A stretch of DNA of 64,000 nt from Afipia sp. 64-13 (GCA_001897755.1 MKUJ01000005.1:83372-147371); one strand, 5' to 3'; counted from the stretch's first letter, positions 32,911-42,595 are shown. Translations and numbers: made by a program. The notes: generated from the sequence alone by a model not told the origin.

Positions 32911-33303
32911 ATGTATCGCGCCGTCACCCGCCAGATCGAGGTCATCGTCGAGCCGCAGTTCCTGCCGGAGCGCTCCGCGCCCGAGCGCCAGCAGTTCTTC
33001 TGGACCTACACCATCGCCATCGTCAATCAGGGAACCGAGACGGTGCAGCTCAAGACGCGGCACTGGATCATCACCGATGCTTTCGGGCAGCGGCAGGAAG
33101 TGCGCGGCGAGGGCGTGGTCGGCGAACAGCCGGTGCTCGGCCCCGGCGAGCGGTTCGAATACACCTCCGGCGTGCCGCTGACGACGACCTCCGGTTTCAT
33201 GACCGGCAGCTACCAGATGATCAACGACCGCGGCGAGCCGTTCGAGATCGACATCCCACTGTTCTCGCTCGACAGCCCGGACGTGAAGCGGACGCTGAAC
33301 TAG
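32911..33303 (+). CDS. apaG: ApaG domain protein (Co2+/Mg2+ efflux-associated)
   Basis: 130 residues, the full usual length. The ApaG fold is shown by FFWTYTIAIVNQGTETVQL, RHWIITDAFG, GEGVVGEQPVL and PGERFEYTSGVPL, and SGFMTGSYQM. It is a cytoplasmic beta-sandwich protein genetically linked to cobalt and magnesium tolerance and Ap4A levels. It stands alone here, with a family E repeat after its stop. Confidence 0.95.
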   Translation: MYRAVTRQIEVIVEPQFLPERSAPERQQFFWTYTIAIVNQGTETVQLKTRHWIITDAFGQRQEVRGEGVVGEQPVLGPGERFEYTSGVPLTTTSGFMTGSYQMINDRGEPFEIDIPLFSLDSPDVKRTLN

Positions 33304-33351
33304 GACGGAATGAGAACCTGAATCGTCATGACCGAGGGGATTTTACCTTTG

Positions 33352-33463
33352 GTCGTCCCGGCGCAGGCCGGGACCCATAATCCCTGTCGATATTTTGAAA
33401 TGCGAGGCCGGCGTCTTCATCGAAAGGCCGGTGGTGATGGGTCCCGGCCTGCGCCGGGACGAC
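33352..33463. repeat. Family E inverted-repeat element
   Basis: GTCGTCCCGGCGCAGGCCGG opens the element and GGTCCCGGCCTGCGCCGGGA closes it; the two ends are almost perfect inverted repeats. The middle contains GAGGCCGGCGTCTTCATCG. It lies between the converging apaG and hslO genes. Confidence 0.85.
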
Positions 33464-33495
33464 CATGCTTGGACGCCGTGCTCATATGCCGCGCG

Positions 33496-34470
33496 CTATT
33501 CGACGCCGGCTTCCTGCGGGGTGAATTCGTAGGACGAGGAGCAGAACTCGCAGGTCACCACCACCTTGCCGTTCTCCACCATGTCGGCGCGATCCTTCGC
33601 CTCGAAGCTGGCCAGCATGCCGGCCACCGCCTCGCGCGAACAGGTGCACTGCGCCTTTACCGGCTGCACCGGATAGACCCGCACGCCGCGCTCGTGGAAC
33701 AGACGGAACAGCAGCCGCTCGCCCGACAGATCGGGATCGAGCAGTTCGACATCTTCGATGGTGGCGAACAGCGACTGGCCTTCGGTCCAGGCGTCGTCCT
33801 CTTCCACAATGTGCGGCGTGCTGCCTTCCGGCGCGTCGCCGGGATGCAGATCGGCCTGCCGTGCCCGCTCCGGCGCTTTCGGCAGAAACTGCATCAGCAT
33901 GCCGCCGCCACGCCAGCGATGTTTCGGCCCGTCCCCGCCGCGGAATTCCTCGCCGACCGCAAGCCGCACGCGGGTCGGAATCTGTTCGGAGCGCAGGAAG
34001 TATTCATGCGCGGCGTCTTCGAGATTGCCGCCCTCGAGCGCGACCAGACCTTGATAGCGGCTCATGTCGGGCCCCTGATCGATGGTCATGGCGAGATGAC
34101 CACGCCCCAGCAGCGCCGCCGAATCCATTCCCGGCGCGATGCGCGAGGCATCGTGACGCGCATAGGCGCGCAGGCGATCGGGCGCGATGAAATCGACCAC
34201 GATCAGCGACACCGGACCGTCGGTCTGGGTCTGCAAAATGAAGCGGCCGTCGAATTTCAGCGAGGAGCCGAGCAGCGTGGTGAGCACGATGGCCTCGCCG
34301 AGCAACTTGCCGACCGGCGCGGGATAATCGTGCTTGGTGAGGATCTCGTCGAGCGCCGCACCCATCCGCGTCAGGCGGCCGCGCACATCGAGCGCGCCGA
34401 CCTCGAACGGCAGAATGATGTCATCGACAGCGACAGCCGAGGGCGCGCGCACGGAACCTTGATCCGTCAT
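33496..34470 (-). CDS. hslO: Redox-regulated chaperone Hsp33
   Basis: 324 residues from MTDQGSVRAPSAVAVDD. The Hsp33 N-terminal fold shows as LPFEVGALDVRGR and ILTKHDYPAPVGKLLGEA. The C-terminal redox switch has the four zinc cysteines as CTC and CEFC (CTCSREAV ... VTCEFCSSSYEF). It is a holdase activated by oxidative stress. It is the third gene of an argD-argF-hslO run on the minus strand, 93 bases after argF, an order I remember from Bradyrhizobium relatives. Confidence 0.95.
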   Translation of the reverse strand: MTDQGSVRAPSAVAVDDIILPFEVGALDVRGRLTRMGAALDEILTKHDYPAPVGKLLGEAIVLTTLLGSSLKFDGRFILQTQTDGPVSLIVVDFIAPDRLRAYARHDASRIAPGMDSAALLGRGHLAMTIDQGPDMSRYQGLVALEGGNLEDAAHEYFLRSEQIPTRVRLAVGEEFRGGDGPKHRWRGGGMLMQFLPKAPERARQADLHPGDAPEGSTPHIVEEDDAWTEGQSLFATIEDVELLDPDLSGERLLFRLFHERGVRVYPVQPVKAQCTCSREAVAGMLASFEAKDRADMVENGKVVVTCEFCSSSYEFTPQEAGVE

Positions 34471-34563
34471 ACCAGCACAATCTCCTTGCAGGAATGTCCC
34501 GGATGTAAGGACGCCGGCCGCGCAGTTCAAGCACGCGGACCGGCCCGCTCCGAATGGCGCCGT

Positions 34564-35487
34564 CTAGCCGACAGCTCCGAGACACCAGGCCAGAATACCC
34601 TTATGAGCATGCAGCCGGTTCTCCGCTTCGTCGAACACCACCGACTGCGGACCGTCGATCACCTCGTCGGTGACCTCCTCGCCGCGATGCGCCGGCAGGC
34701 AATGCTGGAAGATCGCGTCAGGCCCCGCCAGCGCCATCAACTGTGCGTTGACCTGATAGGGCTTGAGCAGATTGTGGCGCTGCTCGGCGTCCTTGTCGCC
34801 CATCGACATCCAGGTGTCGGTGACGACGCAATCGACGCCGCGCACCGCTTCCTGCGGATCGGTGCCGATCACGATCGGCGCGTTGTTGGCCTTGATCCAG
34901 TCCTTCAGCACCTTCTTCGGCGCCAGCTCCGGCGGGGTCGCGACCCGCAGATTGAATTCGAACTGCTGCGCGGCGTGCATCCACGAGGCCAGCACATTGT
35001 TGTCGTCGCCGACCCACGCCACCGTGCGGCCCTTGATCGGTCCGCGATGCTCCTCGAAGGTCATGACGTCCGCCATCACCTGGGTCGGGTGCGAGCGGCG
35101 GGTGAGACCGTTGATCACCGGCACGCTGGCGTGCTCGACCATCTCGGTCAGCGCGTCATGGCTGAGAATGCGGATCATGATGATGTCGACGAAGCGCGAC
35201 AGCACCCGCGCGGTGTCGGCGAAGGTCTCGCCGCGGCCGAGCTGCATCTCCTGGCCGGTCAGCATGATCGCCTCGCCGCCGAGCTGGCGCATGCCGACCT
35301 CGAACGACACCCGCGTGCGCGTCGAGGGCCGCTCGAAGATCATCGCCAGCGTCTTGTCCTTGAGCGGACGGTCGGGCTTGCCGGCCTTGAGATTCTTCTT
35401 CATCGCCACCGAGGCGTCGAGGATGGCCCGCAGGTCGGCGACCGGCAGCGCCGAAATATCGAGGAAGTGCCGCAATTGGGTGTTCAT
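34564..35487 (-). CDS. argF: Ornithine carbamoyltransferase
   Basis: 307 residues. The carbamoyl-phosphate motif STRTR is at residues 55-59, the ornithine loop appears as [10 protein letters not shown], and [11 protein letters not shown] and [15 protein letters not shown] close the protein. The HPTQ motif ([16 protein letters not shown]) is present. It makes citrulline from ornithine in arginine synthesis. Its ATG overlaps the stop of argD by one base, so the two genes form an operon. Confidence 0.96.
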   Translation of the reverse strand: MNTQLRHFLDISALPVADLRAILDASVAMKKNLKAGKPDRPLKDKTLAMIFERPSTRTRVSFEVGMRQLGGEAIMLTGQEMQLGRGETFADTARVLSRFVDIIMIRILSHDALTEMVEHASVPVINGLTRRSHPTQVMADVMTFEEHRGPIKGRTVAWVGDDNNVLASWMHAAQQFEFNLRVATPPELAPKKVLKDWIKANNAPIVIGTDPQEAVRGVDCVVTDTWMSMGDKDAEQRHNLLKPYQVNAQLMALAGPDAIFQHCLPAHRGEEVTDEVIDGPQSVVFDEAENRLHAHKGILAWCLGAVG

Positions 35488-36695
35488 CAGACGGCCTTCC
35501 GTTCAGCCTGCTTGGGAGACAAACGCAGGCAAGCCTGCTCGACGCGGTTGATGGCGTCGTCGATTTCCGCGTCGGTGACGATCAGAGGCGGCAGCAGCCG
35601 CACCACATTGTCGCCGGCGCCGACAGTCAAAAGCTTTTCCTCGCGCAGCGCGGCGACCAGATCGCCGGCCGGCACCACCGCCTTGAGGCCGATCAGCAGC
35701 CCCTCGCCGCGCACCTGCTCCAGCACGCCGGGATGGCGATCGACCACCGAGGCGAGCTTCTGCTTGAGCAGCACCGAGGCGCGCTGCACCCGTTTCATGA
35801 AGTCCGGCTTCAGCATCACGTCGAGCACCGCGCCGGCCGCCGCGATCGCCAGCGGATTGCCGCCGAAGGTCGAGCCGTGCGTGCCGGGCGTCATGCCGCT
35901 CGCCGCCTCGTGGGTGGCAAGACACGCACCGATCGGGAAACCGCCGCCGAGCGCCTTGGCCAGCGCCATCACATCCGGCGTCACGCCGATGCGCTGATAG
36001 GCGAACAGTTCGCCGGTGCGGCCCATGCCGGTCTGCACCTCATCGAACACCAGCAGCAGGCCGTGATCGTCGCAGAGCTGGCGCAGCGCCTTGAGGAAGG
36101 CGTGCGATGGCTCGCGCACCCCGCCCTCACCCTGCAGCGGTTCGATCAGGATACCGGCGGTCTGCGGTCCGATCGCCTTTTTGGTCGCTTCGAGATCGCC
36201 GAACGGCACCTGGTCGAAGCCATCGACCTTGGGGCCGAAGCCGTCGAGATACTTCTCCTGACCGCCGGCAGCCAGCGTCGCCAGCGTGCGGCCGTGGAAG
36301 GCGCCTTCGAAGGTGATGATGCGATAGCGCTCCGGATTGCCGCGCGCGGCGTGATACTTGCGCGTGATCTTGATCGCGCATTCCATCGCCTCGGCGCCGG
36401 AATTGGCGAAGAACACCGTATCGGCGAAGCTCGCCGCGCACAGCCGTGCGGCGACGCGCTCGCCGTCCGGGCTGCCGAACAGATTGGACATGTGCCAGAG
36501 CTTGGCCGCCTGTGCCTGCAGCGCGGCGACCAGATGCGGATGCGCATGGCCGAGCGCGTTGACCGCGACGCCGCTGGTAAAATCGAGATAGCGATCGCCA
36601 TTGGTGGCGATCAGCCAGGCGCCTTCGCCGCGCTCAAAAGCAAGATCTGCCCGGGCGAAGACCGGGAGGAGATGGGACCCAACGGAGTTGTTCAT
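35487..36695 (-). CDS. argD: Acetylornithine aminotransferase
   Basis: 402 residues, class III PLP aminotransferase. Motifs include [58 protein letters not shown], the PLP lysine in [15 protein letters not shown], and [16 protein letters not shown]. It converts N-acetylglutamate semialdehyde to N-acetylornithine and probably also serves lysine synthesis. The ATG at 36695 follows AACGGAG. It heads the argD-argF-hslO run and is divergent from gcrA across about 500 bases. Confidence 0.95.
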   Translation of the reverse strand: MNNSVGSHLLPVFARADLAFERGEGAWLIATNGDRYLDFTSGVAVNALGHAHPHLVAALQAQAAKLWHMSNLFGSPDGERVAARLCAASFADTVFFANSGAEAMECAIKITRKYHAARGNPERYRIITFEGAFHGRTLATLAAGGQEKYLDGFGPKVDGFDQVPFGDLEATKKAIGPQTAGILIEPLQGEGGVREPSHAFLKALRQLCDDHGLLLVFDEVQTGMGRTGELFAYQRIGVTPDVMALAKALGGGFPIGACLATHEAASGMTPGTHGSTFGGNPLAIAAAGAVLDVMLKPDFMKRVQRASVLLKQKLASVVDRHPGVLEQVRGEGLLIGLKAVVPAGDLVAALREEKLLTVGAGDNVVRLLPPLIVTDAEIDDAINRVEQACLRLSPKQAERKAV

Positions 36696-37191
36696 CGCGA
36701 CCTGATTGGATGTCCGGACCGCTCATTGTGAGAGCGCACTTGCGCACGCGAACCTGCGATGCCGTTCCGGAAACAAAACGTGCCGCGCGGGACTGGCGGC
36801 ACGGCAGGATTATCCTATTGCCGGGCATTTACTGTCAACACGGCAGCGCCGCATTCGTGAACGTCGGTACGATCGCCGCCGCGTCCGCGCGCCGTCTCTG
36901 GTGCGCAAAAGCCGCACAAAAAGCGAATTTCCCTGCTTTTGAATGGGAACATGTGGACGCGCAAACGCGGACTCTTGCGGGCGAGTCACGCCATATTGTA
37001 GCGTTGCCTCCACTGGGTACGATATCTCGTTGCGGCGATTTTAAACTCGAAATCCCTCGGTACGGCGTTAACGCCTGGTCGCTTTCGGTGCGGCGGGCGA
37101 GGGTTAAGGGATTCTGCCGACAGGGCTTTTCGACCCGCGGACTGCGGCGCTCCCCTGGATGGGCCGGCGCCTTGGAAAAGGAAATACAGCG
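36696..37191. other. Divergent control region between argD and gcrA
   Basis: No gene is supported in these 496 bases; small open frames lack coding character. The part from about 36900 is AT-richer than its surroundings and holds three GANTC sites: GACTC at 36970-36974, GAGTC at 36983-36987 and GATTC at 37110-37114. A GTTAAC palindrome lies near 37066. The region is likely to hold the gcrA promoter and perhaps a long leader. Confidence 0.55.
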
Positions 37192-37701
37192 ATGACGGCG
37201 ATGAATTGGACCGACGATCGCGTCGAACAATTGAAGAAACTCTGGGAATCCGGCCTTTCGGCCAGCCAGATCGCTGCCGAGCTTGGCAACATCACCCGCA
37301 ACGCCGTGATCGGCAAGGTCCACCGCCTCGGCCTGTCCGGACGCGCCAAGAGCCCGTCCTCCGCCGCGCCGCGCCAACGCAAGGTGCGCCCGGCGCAGAA
37401 CATGATGCGGATCAGCCGGCCGATGTCGCGCGGCAATACCGCGCTGGCCCACGCCTTCGAGGTCGAAGCTGAGCCCGATCCGGTCGCGTTCGACAACGTG
37501 GTGCCGATGAGCCAGCGCCGCACGCTGCTCGAACTCACCGAGGAGACCTGCCACTGGCCGGTCGGCGATCCCTCCAGCCCGGAATTCTTCTTCTGCGGCG
37601 GCAAGTCGCTCGCCAGCCTGCCCTATTGCGCGCATCACTCGCGCATCGCCTATCAGCCGGCCAGCGACCGGCGCCGCAGCCAGCCGAAGCCGGGGCGGTA
37701 A
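37192..37701 (+). CDS. gcrA: GcrA family cell cycle regulator
   Basis: 169 residues from MTAMNWTDDRVEQLKKLW, with AAGGAAA ahead of the ATG; a second ATG at 37201 is possible. The N-terminal DNA-binding domain (GLSASQIAAELG, ITRNAVIGKVHRLGLSGR) and the C-terminal sigma-interacting domain with conserved Cys (EETCHWPVGDP, FFFCGG, LPYCAHHSRIAYQ) are both intact. GcrA works with sigma70 at promoters carrying CcrM-methylated GANTC sites. It is a single gene closed by a strong terminator. Confidence 0.95.
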   Translation: MTAMNWTDDRVEQLKKLWESGLSASQIAAELGNITRNAVIGKVHRLGLSGRAKSPSSAAPRQRKVRPAQNMMRISRPMSRGNTALAHAFEVEAEPDPVAFDNVVPMSQRRTLLELTEETCHWPVGDPSSPEFFFCGGKSLASLPYCAHHSRIAYQPASDRRRSQPKPGR

Positions 37702-37730
37702 GGCTCTTTACCAGCAAACTGCGATCACAC

Positions 37731-37764
37731 AGCAAAATGCCCGGCTCACGCCGGGCATTTTGCT
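37731..37764 (+). terminator. Perfect long hairpin after gcrA
   Basis: AGCAAAATGCCCGGC pairs without mismatch with GCCGGGCATTTTGCT across a TCAC loop. The 15-bp stem has an A-tract on the left and a T-tract on the right, so it can act in both directions. It begins 29 bases after the gcrA stop. Confidence 0.9.
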
Positions 37765-37819
37765 TTAGCAAGTAGCGACAAAAAGAACCGCTCGCGCTCG
37801 CGGCCACAACAAAGCAGGA

Positions 37820-37857
37820 CTGGATTGCTTCGGAGCGCGCGCTCCTCGCAATGACGG
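37820..37857. repeat. Family A unit (outward copy, left of the GIY-YIG gene)
   Basis: CTGGATTGCTTCGG...CTCGCAATGACGG is a family A unit in reverse orientation. Its apical stem GGAGCGCGCGCTCC is a perfect palindrome. It stands tail to tail with the next copy at 37876, separated by 18 bases. Confidence 0.85.
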
Positions 37858-37875
37858 AAACGGTGAGACCTTTCT

Positions 37876-38342
37876 CCGTCATTGCGAGCGAAGCGAAGCA
37901 ATCCAGAAATGGCGTGGCAAAACAGAGGCCAATTGAGCATTGGCATCCCGCCGTGACGGCAACCGACCGGCCCGCTACAAAGGTCCGGTGAAGCAGCCGT
38001 GCGTTTACATCGTGACAAACCGGCGCAACGGGACGCTCTATACCGGCGTCACCGCCGATGTGCCACGACGCGCCTTCGAGCATCGCGAGGGATTGGTGCC
38101 GGGATTTTCAGCCCGCTATGGCTGCAAGATGCTGGTGTGGTACGAAGTGCACGAGCGCATGGCGGAAGCCATCTCGCGGGAGAAGCAGATCAAAAGCGGT
38201 AGCCGTAGAAGCAAGTTGACCCTGATCGAGAGTCTCAATCCCGATTGGACGGATCTCTATGACACTCTGGTGTGAGGCTTCGTCGGTTAACACTCGAGAC
38301 AGCCAGAAGAACTGGATTGCTTCGCTTCGCTCGCAATGACGG
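37876..38342. repeat. Inward family A pair enclosing a GIY-YIG nuclease gene
   Basis: The left arm CCGTCATTGCGAGCGAAGCG...CAATCCAG (37876-37906) and right arm CTGGATTGCTTCGC...GCAATGACGG (38312-38342) are inverted copies of family A facing inward. Between them lie only the GIY-YIG gene and short flanks. This is the same arm geometry as the empty pair at 56624-56715 and the family B-loaded pairs at 3781 and 19563. Confidence 0.75.
37988..38275 (+). CDS. Small GIY-YIG nuclease family protein
   Basis: About 95 residues from a GTG at 37988 (VKQPCVYIVTNRRNG); an ATG at 37940 would add 16. The GIY-YIG signature appears as VYIVTNRRNGTLYTGVTADVPRRAFEH, with the catalytic Arg (VPRR) and further conserved parts REGLVPGFSARYG, LVWYEVH, ISREKQIK and NPDWTDLY. 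Stand-alone proteins of this UvrC-N/UPF0213-like size are abundant in alphaproteobacteria; their roles are mostly unknown. The gene is enclosed by inverted family A repeats on both sides, which suggests it travels with them or acts on them. Confidence 0.85.
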   Translation: MKQPCVYIVTNRRNGTLYTGVTADVPRRAFEHREGLVPGFSARYGCKMLVWYEVHERMAEAISREKQIKSGSRRSKLTLIESLNPDWTDLYDTLV

Positions 38343-38364
38343 GTGAATGAGTGTCTTACAGTTT

Positions 38365-38401
38365 CCGCCATTGCGAGGCACGCAGCGCACAAGCAATCCA
38401 G
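38365..38401. repeat. Family A unit (outward copy, right of the GIY-YIG gene)
   Basis: CCGCCATTGCGAGGCACGCAGC...AAGCAATCCAG is a family A unit in forward orientation, 22 bases after the inverted arm ending at 38342. Each side of the GIY-YIG gene therefore carries a reverse-forward doublet. Confidence 0.8.
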
Positions 38402-38460
38402 AGCGAATACACTGGGAGTACCAGTGAATTCGCCGCGAGTATCGATCGAGCTTGCGAGAC

Positions 38461-39165
38461 CTACTCCGCCGCCTTCACGAAGCGGTCGTCGAGCGCGTAG
38501 CCGGCGCCGCGCACGGTGCGGATCGGATCGGGGCCTGCGTCCGGATTGAGCAGCTTGCGCAGCCGGCCGATATGCACATCGACCGTGCGCTCGTCGATAT
38601 AGATGTCGCGGCCCCAGACGCCGTCGAGCAACTGCTCGCGGCTGAAGACCCGGCCGGGATGTTCGAGGAAGAATTCCAGGAGGCGATATTCGGTCGGGCC
38701 GAGATTGATCGGCCGCCCGGCGCGCGCGACGCGGCGCTTCTCGCGATCGAGTTCGATGTCCCCGTAATTGAGCACGGTGGCAACGCGCTCGGGGCTGGCG
38801 CGGCGCAGCAGCCCTTTCACCCGCGCCAGCAATTCCGGCACCGAGAACGGCTTGACGATGTAATCGTCGGCGCCGGTGGCAAGACCGCGCACCCGCTCGC
38901 TTTCCTCGCCGCGCGCGGTCAGCATGATGATCGGCAGATGCCGCGTCTCCGCCCGCGCCCGCAGCCGGCGGCACAGTTCGATGCCGGACAGACCCGGCAG
39001 CATCCAGTCCAGCACCACGAGATCGGGCAGCCGCTCCTTCAGCCTTGTGTCGGCGTCGTCGCCGCGCGCCACCGTTTCGACCTCGTAGCCTGCGGCTTCG
39101 AGATTGTAGCTCAGCAGCGTCACCAGAGCCTCCTCGTCCTCGACCACCAGAATGCGCGCGCTCAT
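38461..39165 (-). CDS. phoB: Phosphate regulon response regulator PhoB
   Basis: 234 residues, OmpR/PhoB type. The receiver domain has the acidic pair EDEE, phospho-acceptor Asp53 (VVLDWMLPG), MLTARG and the lysine in DDYIVKPF. The winged-helix domain ends with DERTVDVHIGRLRKLL and IRTVRGAGYAL. It is activated by PhoR under phosphate limitation and binds Pho boxes such as that before pstS. It is the last gene of the minus-strand run phoR-pstS-pstC-pstA-pstB-phoU-phoB, 13 bases after phoU. Confidence 0.97.
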   Translation of the reverse strand: MSARILVVEDEEALVTLLSYNLEAAGYEVETVARGDDADTRLKERLPDLVVLDWMLPGLSGIELCRRLRARAETRHLPIIMLTARGEESERVRGLATGADDYIVKPFSVPELLARVKGLLRRASPERVATVLNYGDIELDREKRRVARAGRPINLGPTEYRLLEFFLEHPGRVFSREQLLDGVWGRDIYIDERTVDVHIGRLRKLLNPDAGPDPIRTVRGAGYALDDRFVKAAE

Positions 39166-39178
39166 GACGTCGTCTCCA

Positions 39179-39898
39179 TCAGCCGGCCGTGGGCGCGTTG
39201 GCGAAGGCCGCGATGGTGTCGCCCTTCGGCCGCGGGTCGCCGATCGGCTGGCCCTCGATCATGTAGAACACGGTCTCGGCGATGTTGGTTGCATGATCGC
39301 CGATGCGTTCGATGTTCTTGGCGCAGAACATCAGATGGATGCAGAAGCCGATATTGCGCGGGTCTTCCATCATGTAGGTGAGAAGCTCGCGGAACAGCGA
39401 GGTGCAGATCGCATCGACCTCCTCGTCGCCCTTCCACACCGCCATCGCGGCGGGCAGATCATGCGCGGCATAGGCGTCGAGCACCGACTTGACCTGCGAT
39501 TGCACGAGGTCGGTCATGTGTTCGAGGCCGCGGATCAGTTGCAGCGGATGGAAATCGCTGTCGAGGGCGGCGACGCGCTTGGCGATGTTCTTCGACAGAT
39601 CGCCGATCCGCTCCAGGTCGGTGGCGACCCGCAGCGCGCCGACGATCTCGCGCAGGTCGATCGCCATCGGCTGGCGCCGCGCGATGGTGAGCACGCCGCG
39701 CTCCTCGATCAGATGCTGCAGGCGGTCGAGCTCGATATCGGCAGCGACCACGCGCTTCGACAGTTCGACGTCGCGGCGGATCAGCGAGTCGACCGAGTCG
39801 ACGATCTGCCGTTCGGCGAGGCCGCCCATTTCGGTGACCAGCCGGGTCAGCTCCTGCAGATCGTCGTCGAACGCCTTGGCGGTATGTTCGTTGGCCAT
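39179..39898 (-). CDS. phoU: Phosphate signalling complex protein PhoU
   Basis: 239 residues made of two similar three-helix bundles. The metal motif of each PhoU repeat is visible: ATDLERIGDLSKNIAKR and CAKNIERIGDHATNIAET. PhoU links the Pst transporter to PhoR and prevents PhoB activation when phosphate is plentiful. It is 20 bases after pstB and just before phoB. Confidence 0.97.
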   Translation of the reverse strand: MANEHTAKAFDDDLQELTRLVTEMGGLAERQIVDSVDSLIRRDVELSKRVVAADIELDRLQHLIEERGVLTIARRQPMAIDLREIVGALRVATDLERIGDLSKNIAKRVAALDSDFHPLQLIRGLEHMTDLVQSQVKSVLDAYAAHDLPAAMAVWKGDEEVDAICTSLFRELLTYMMEDPRNIGFCIHLMFCAKNIERIGDHATNIAETVFYMIEGQPIGDPRPKGDTIAAFANAPTAG

Positions 39899-39918
39899 GT
39901 GAATTCTCCCGCTTCGCG

Positions 39919-40746
39919 TCAGCCGAACCGGCCGGTGATGTAATCCTGGGTCCGCCGGTCGGCCGGCGAGGTGAACAGCCGCGTCGTCTCGCCGAACTCG
40001 ATCAGTTCGCCGAGATACATGAACGCGGTGTAGTCCGAGACACGCGCCGCCTGCTGCATGTTATGCGTGACGATGGCGATGGTGTAGTCCTGCTTCAGTT
40101 CGGTGATCAGCTCCTCGATCTTGGCGGTCGAGATCGGATCGAGCGCCGAGCACGGCTCGTCGAACAGGATCACCTCCGGCCGCACCGCGACGGTGCGCGC
40201 GATGCACAGGCGCTGCTGCTGGCCGCCGGACAGGCTGAGACCCGAGGCGTTAAGCTTGTCCTTGACCTCGTTCCACAGCGCGCCGCCGCGCAGCGCCCGC
40301 TCCACCCGCTCGTCCATCTCCGCGCGCGACAGCTTCTCGTAGAGCCGCACGCCGAAGGCGATGTTCTCGTAGATGGTCATCGGGAACGGCGTCGGCTTCT
40401 GGAACACCATGCCGACCCGGGCGCGCAGCAGATTGAGATCGAGCCGCGGATCGAGAATGTTGACGCCGTCGAGCTCGACATCGCCCTCGGCGCGCTGGCC
40501 CGGATAGAGGTCATACATCCGGTTGAAGATCCGCAGCAAGGTCGACTTGCCGCAGCCCGACGGGCCGATGAAAGCGGTCACCCGGTTGGCGGCGAGCGAC
40601 AGGTTGATGTCGCGCAGCGCATGATGCTCGCCATAATAGAAGTTGAGATGGCTTGCCGTGATCTTGGCCGGCTCCTCCGGCACGAAGATGCGCGGCGGCA
40701 CCGGCGGACGCGCGGCGGCGGCGATGGAAGACGAAAGCTCGGTCAT
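39919..40746 (-). CDS. pstB: Phosphate ABC transporter ATP-binding protein PstB
   Basis: 275 residues from [15 protein letters not shown]. Walker [10 protein letters not shown] is at 61-69, the ABC signature is [11 protein letters not shown], and Walker B is [29 protein letters not shown] is specific to PstB. The ATG overlaps the pstA stop by four bases, showing coupling. The longer open frame upstream lies inside pstA and is not used. Confidence 0.97.
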   Translation of the reverse strand: MTELSSSIAAAARPPVPPRIFVPEEPAKITASHLNFYYGEHHALRDINLSLAANRVTAFIGPSGCGKSTLLRIFNRMYDLYPGQRAEGDVELDGVNILDPRLDLNLLRARVGMVFQKPTPFPMTIYENIAFGVRLYEKLSRAEMDERVERALRGGALWNEVKDKLNASGLSLSGGQQQRLCIARTVAVRPEVILFDEPCSALDPISTAKIEELITELKQDYTIAIVTHNMQQAARVSDYTAFMYLGELIEFGETTRLFTSPADRRTQDYITGRFG

Positions 40747-41588
40747 TTTGCTGTCCTTTCGGCGCCGAGAATGCGCGCGCCAATGTTCAGTGCCAGCACC
40801 GCGAGGGTGATCACCAGAGCGCCGGTCCACGCCAGTTCCTTCCAGTAGGCGTAGGGGCTCTGCACGAAATTGTTGATCGTCACCGGCAGGTTGGCCATCG
40901 CGCGGGTGAGATCGAGGCTGAAGAACTGGTTGCTCAGCACGGTGAAAAGCAGCGGCGCGGTCTCGCCGGTGACGCGCGCGGTGGCGAGCAGCACGCCGGT
41001 GATGAGGCCGGTGCGCGCGGCGCGATAGGCGACGCGGCGGATCACCAGCGAGCGCGGCAGGCCGAGCGCGGACGCCGCCTCGCGCAACGGATTGGGCACC
41101 AGGCCGAGCATGTCCTCGGTGGTGCGCACCACCACCGGAATGACGATCACCGCCAGCGCCAGCGCGCCGGCCAGCGCCGAGAAGCCGCCCATCGGGATCA
41201 CCACCGCGCCGTAGATGAACAGGCCGATGATGATCGAGGGCGCGCTGAGCAGGATGTCGTTGATGAAACGGACCACCGGCGCGAGACGGTCGTATTTGCC
41301 GTATTCGGCGAGATACGTGCCGGCGAACAGGCCGAGCGGCGCGCCGATGCCGACGCCGATCGCGGTCATGATCAGCGAGCCGACGATGGCGTTGAGCAGG
41401 CCGCCTTCGCTGGAGCCGGGCGGCGGCGTGTTCTGGGTGAACACCTGCAAAGTGAGGCCGGCAAAACCGTTATAGAACAGCGTGAACAGGATCAGGCCGA
41501 GCCAGACCACGCCGAAGGCGGCGGCGACAAAGCACAGCGCCTTGACGATGCGGTCGGTGCGGCGGCGGGATGCATAAAGCGGGTTCAT
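40743..41588 (-). CDS. pstA: Phosphate ABC transporter permease PstA
   Basis: 281 residues from [18 protein letters not shown], with six membrane segments. The permease loop motif is [23 protein letters not shown], and [13 protein letters not shown] and [17 protein letters not shown] are typical of PstA. The start lies two bases after the pstC stop. The long frame running up to 42377 is a continuation through pstC in another frame and is not real. Confidence 0.96.
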   Translation of the reverse strand: MNPLYASRRRTDRIVKALCFVAAAFGVVWLGLILFTLFYNGFAGLTLQVFTQNTPPPGSSEGGLLNAIVGSLIMTAIGVGIGAPLGLFAGTYLAEYGKYDRLAPVVRFINDILLSAPSIIIGLFIYGAVVIPMGGFSALAGALALAVIVIPVVVRTTEDMLGLVPNPLREAASALGLPRSLVIRRVAYRAARTGLITGVLLATARVTGETAPLLFTVLSNQFFSLDLTRAMANLPVTINNFVQSPYAYWKELAWTGALVITLAVLALNIGARILGAERTAK

Positions 41589-41590
41589 GA

Positions 41591-42595
41591 TTATTTCCCT
41601 GCCTTCTTTTCCAGATGCAGCAGCATCAGCCGCGCCGCGGCGAGCACGAAGAAGGTCAGAATGAACAGCAGAAGGCCGAGCAGGATCAGACTCGACTGGT
41701 GCAGGCCGTCGCTTTCGGCGAACTCGCTGGCGATCGCCGCCGAGATCGTGGTGCCGGGCGCGAAGATCGAGGACGAGATGCGGAACGAGTTGCCGATGAT
41801 GAAGGTCACCGCCATGGTCTCGCCGAGTGCGCGGCCGAGCGCGAGCATGATGCCGCCGATCACACCGACGCGGGTGTAGGGCAGCACCACGTTGCGCACC
41901 ACTTCCCAGGTGGTGCAGCCGACGCCGTAAGCCGCCTCCTTCAGCACCGGCGGCACCGTCTGGAACACGTCGCGCGAGATCGCGGTGATGAAGGGCAGCA
42001 CCATGATCGAGAGGATCAGCGCCGCGTTGAACAGGCTGAGATAGGACGGCGGACCGGCGAAGATCGCGCCCAGCACCGGCACGCCGTCGAACGCGGCGAT
42101 CAAAGCCGGCTGCAGCGTGTTGGCAAGGAACGGGCCGAGCACGAAGAAACCCCACATACCGTAGATGATCGAGGGAATGCCGGCGAGCAACTCGATCGCC
42201 ATGCCGATCGGACGGCGCAGCCATTGCGGGCAGAATTCGGTGAGGAAGATCGCGATGCCGATGCCGACCGGAATCGCGATCATCATGGCGATCACCGAGG
42301 TCAGCAGCGTGCCGTAGATCGGGCCGAGCGCGCCGAGCACCGGCGGGTCGGCGGACGGCGCCCAGCGCTGCGTCCACAGGAAGGCGAAGCCGTATTCCTG
42401 CATCGCCGGCCAGGCGCCGACGATCAGCGACAGGATGATACCGCCGAGGATCGCCAGCACCGACAGCGCGCAGATCCGGGTGGTCCAGTAGAACACCGCG
42501 TCGCCGAGCTTGAACGCGCCGAGCGCGCGGGCGCGGTCGTGCGGGCCGGCGGCAGCTTCCATCGACGAGCTTTCGGCTATCGCCATCTGCGTCAC
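41591..42595 (-). CDS. pstC: Phosphate ABC transporter permease PstC
   Basis: 334 residues from a GTG at 42595, with AGGGGAT six bases upstream; an ATG at 42586 is an alternative. Typical PstC parts are LYGTLLTS-like [55 protein letters not shown] and [17 protein letters not shown]. It forms the transmembrane channel with PstA. There is a gap of about 136 bases after pstS, within the usual operon. Confidence 0.96.
   Translation of the reverse strand: MTQMAIAESSSMEAAAGPHDRARALGAFKLGDAVFYWTTRICALSVLAILGGIILSLIVGAWPAMQEYGFAFLWTQRWAPSADPPVLGALGPIYGTLLTSVIAMMIAIPVGIGIAIFLTEFCPQWLRRPIGMAIELLAGIPSIIYGMWGFFVLGPFLANTLQPALIAAFDGVPVLGAIFAGPPSYLSLFNAALILSIMVLPFITAISRDVFQTVPPVLKEAAYGVGCTTWEVVRNVVLPYTRVGVIGGIMLALGRALGETMAVTFIIGNSFRISSSIFAPGTTISAAIASEFAESDGLHQSSLILLGLLLFILTFFVLAAARLMLLHLEKKAGK

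Noticed and set aside
34564..35487. Possible loss of the conserved Cys in the HPCQ motif of ArgF (HPTQ here)
   Set aside because: HPTQ is common among active carbamoyltransferases; all other binding motifs are normal.
33328..35997. Plus-strand open frame of 889 codons
   Set aside because: It covers hslO, argF and part of argD on the other strand, all of which have full catalytic motifs. The translation is His/Arg-rich and low in complexity.
37820..38401. CRISPR-like appearance of repeated short palindromes
   Set aside because: There are only four units, they alternate in orientation, spacers differ widely in length, and a protein gene lies between them. No cas genes are present.
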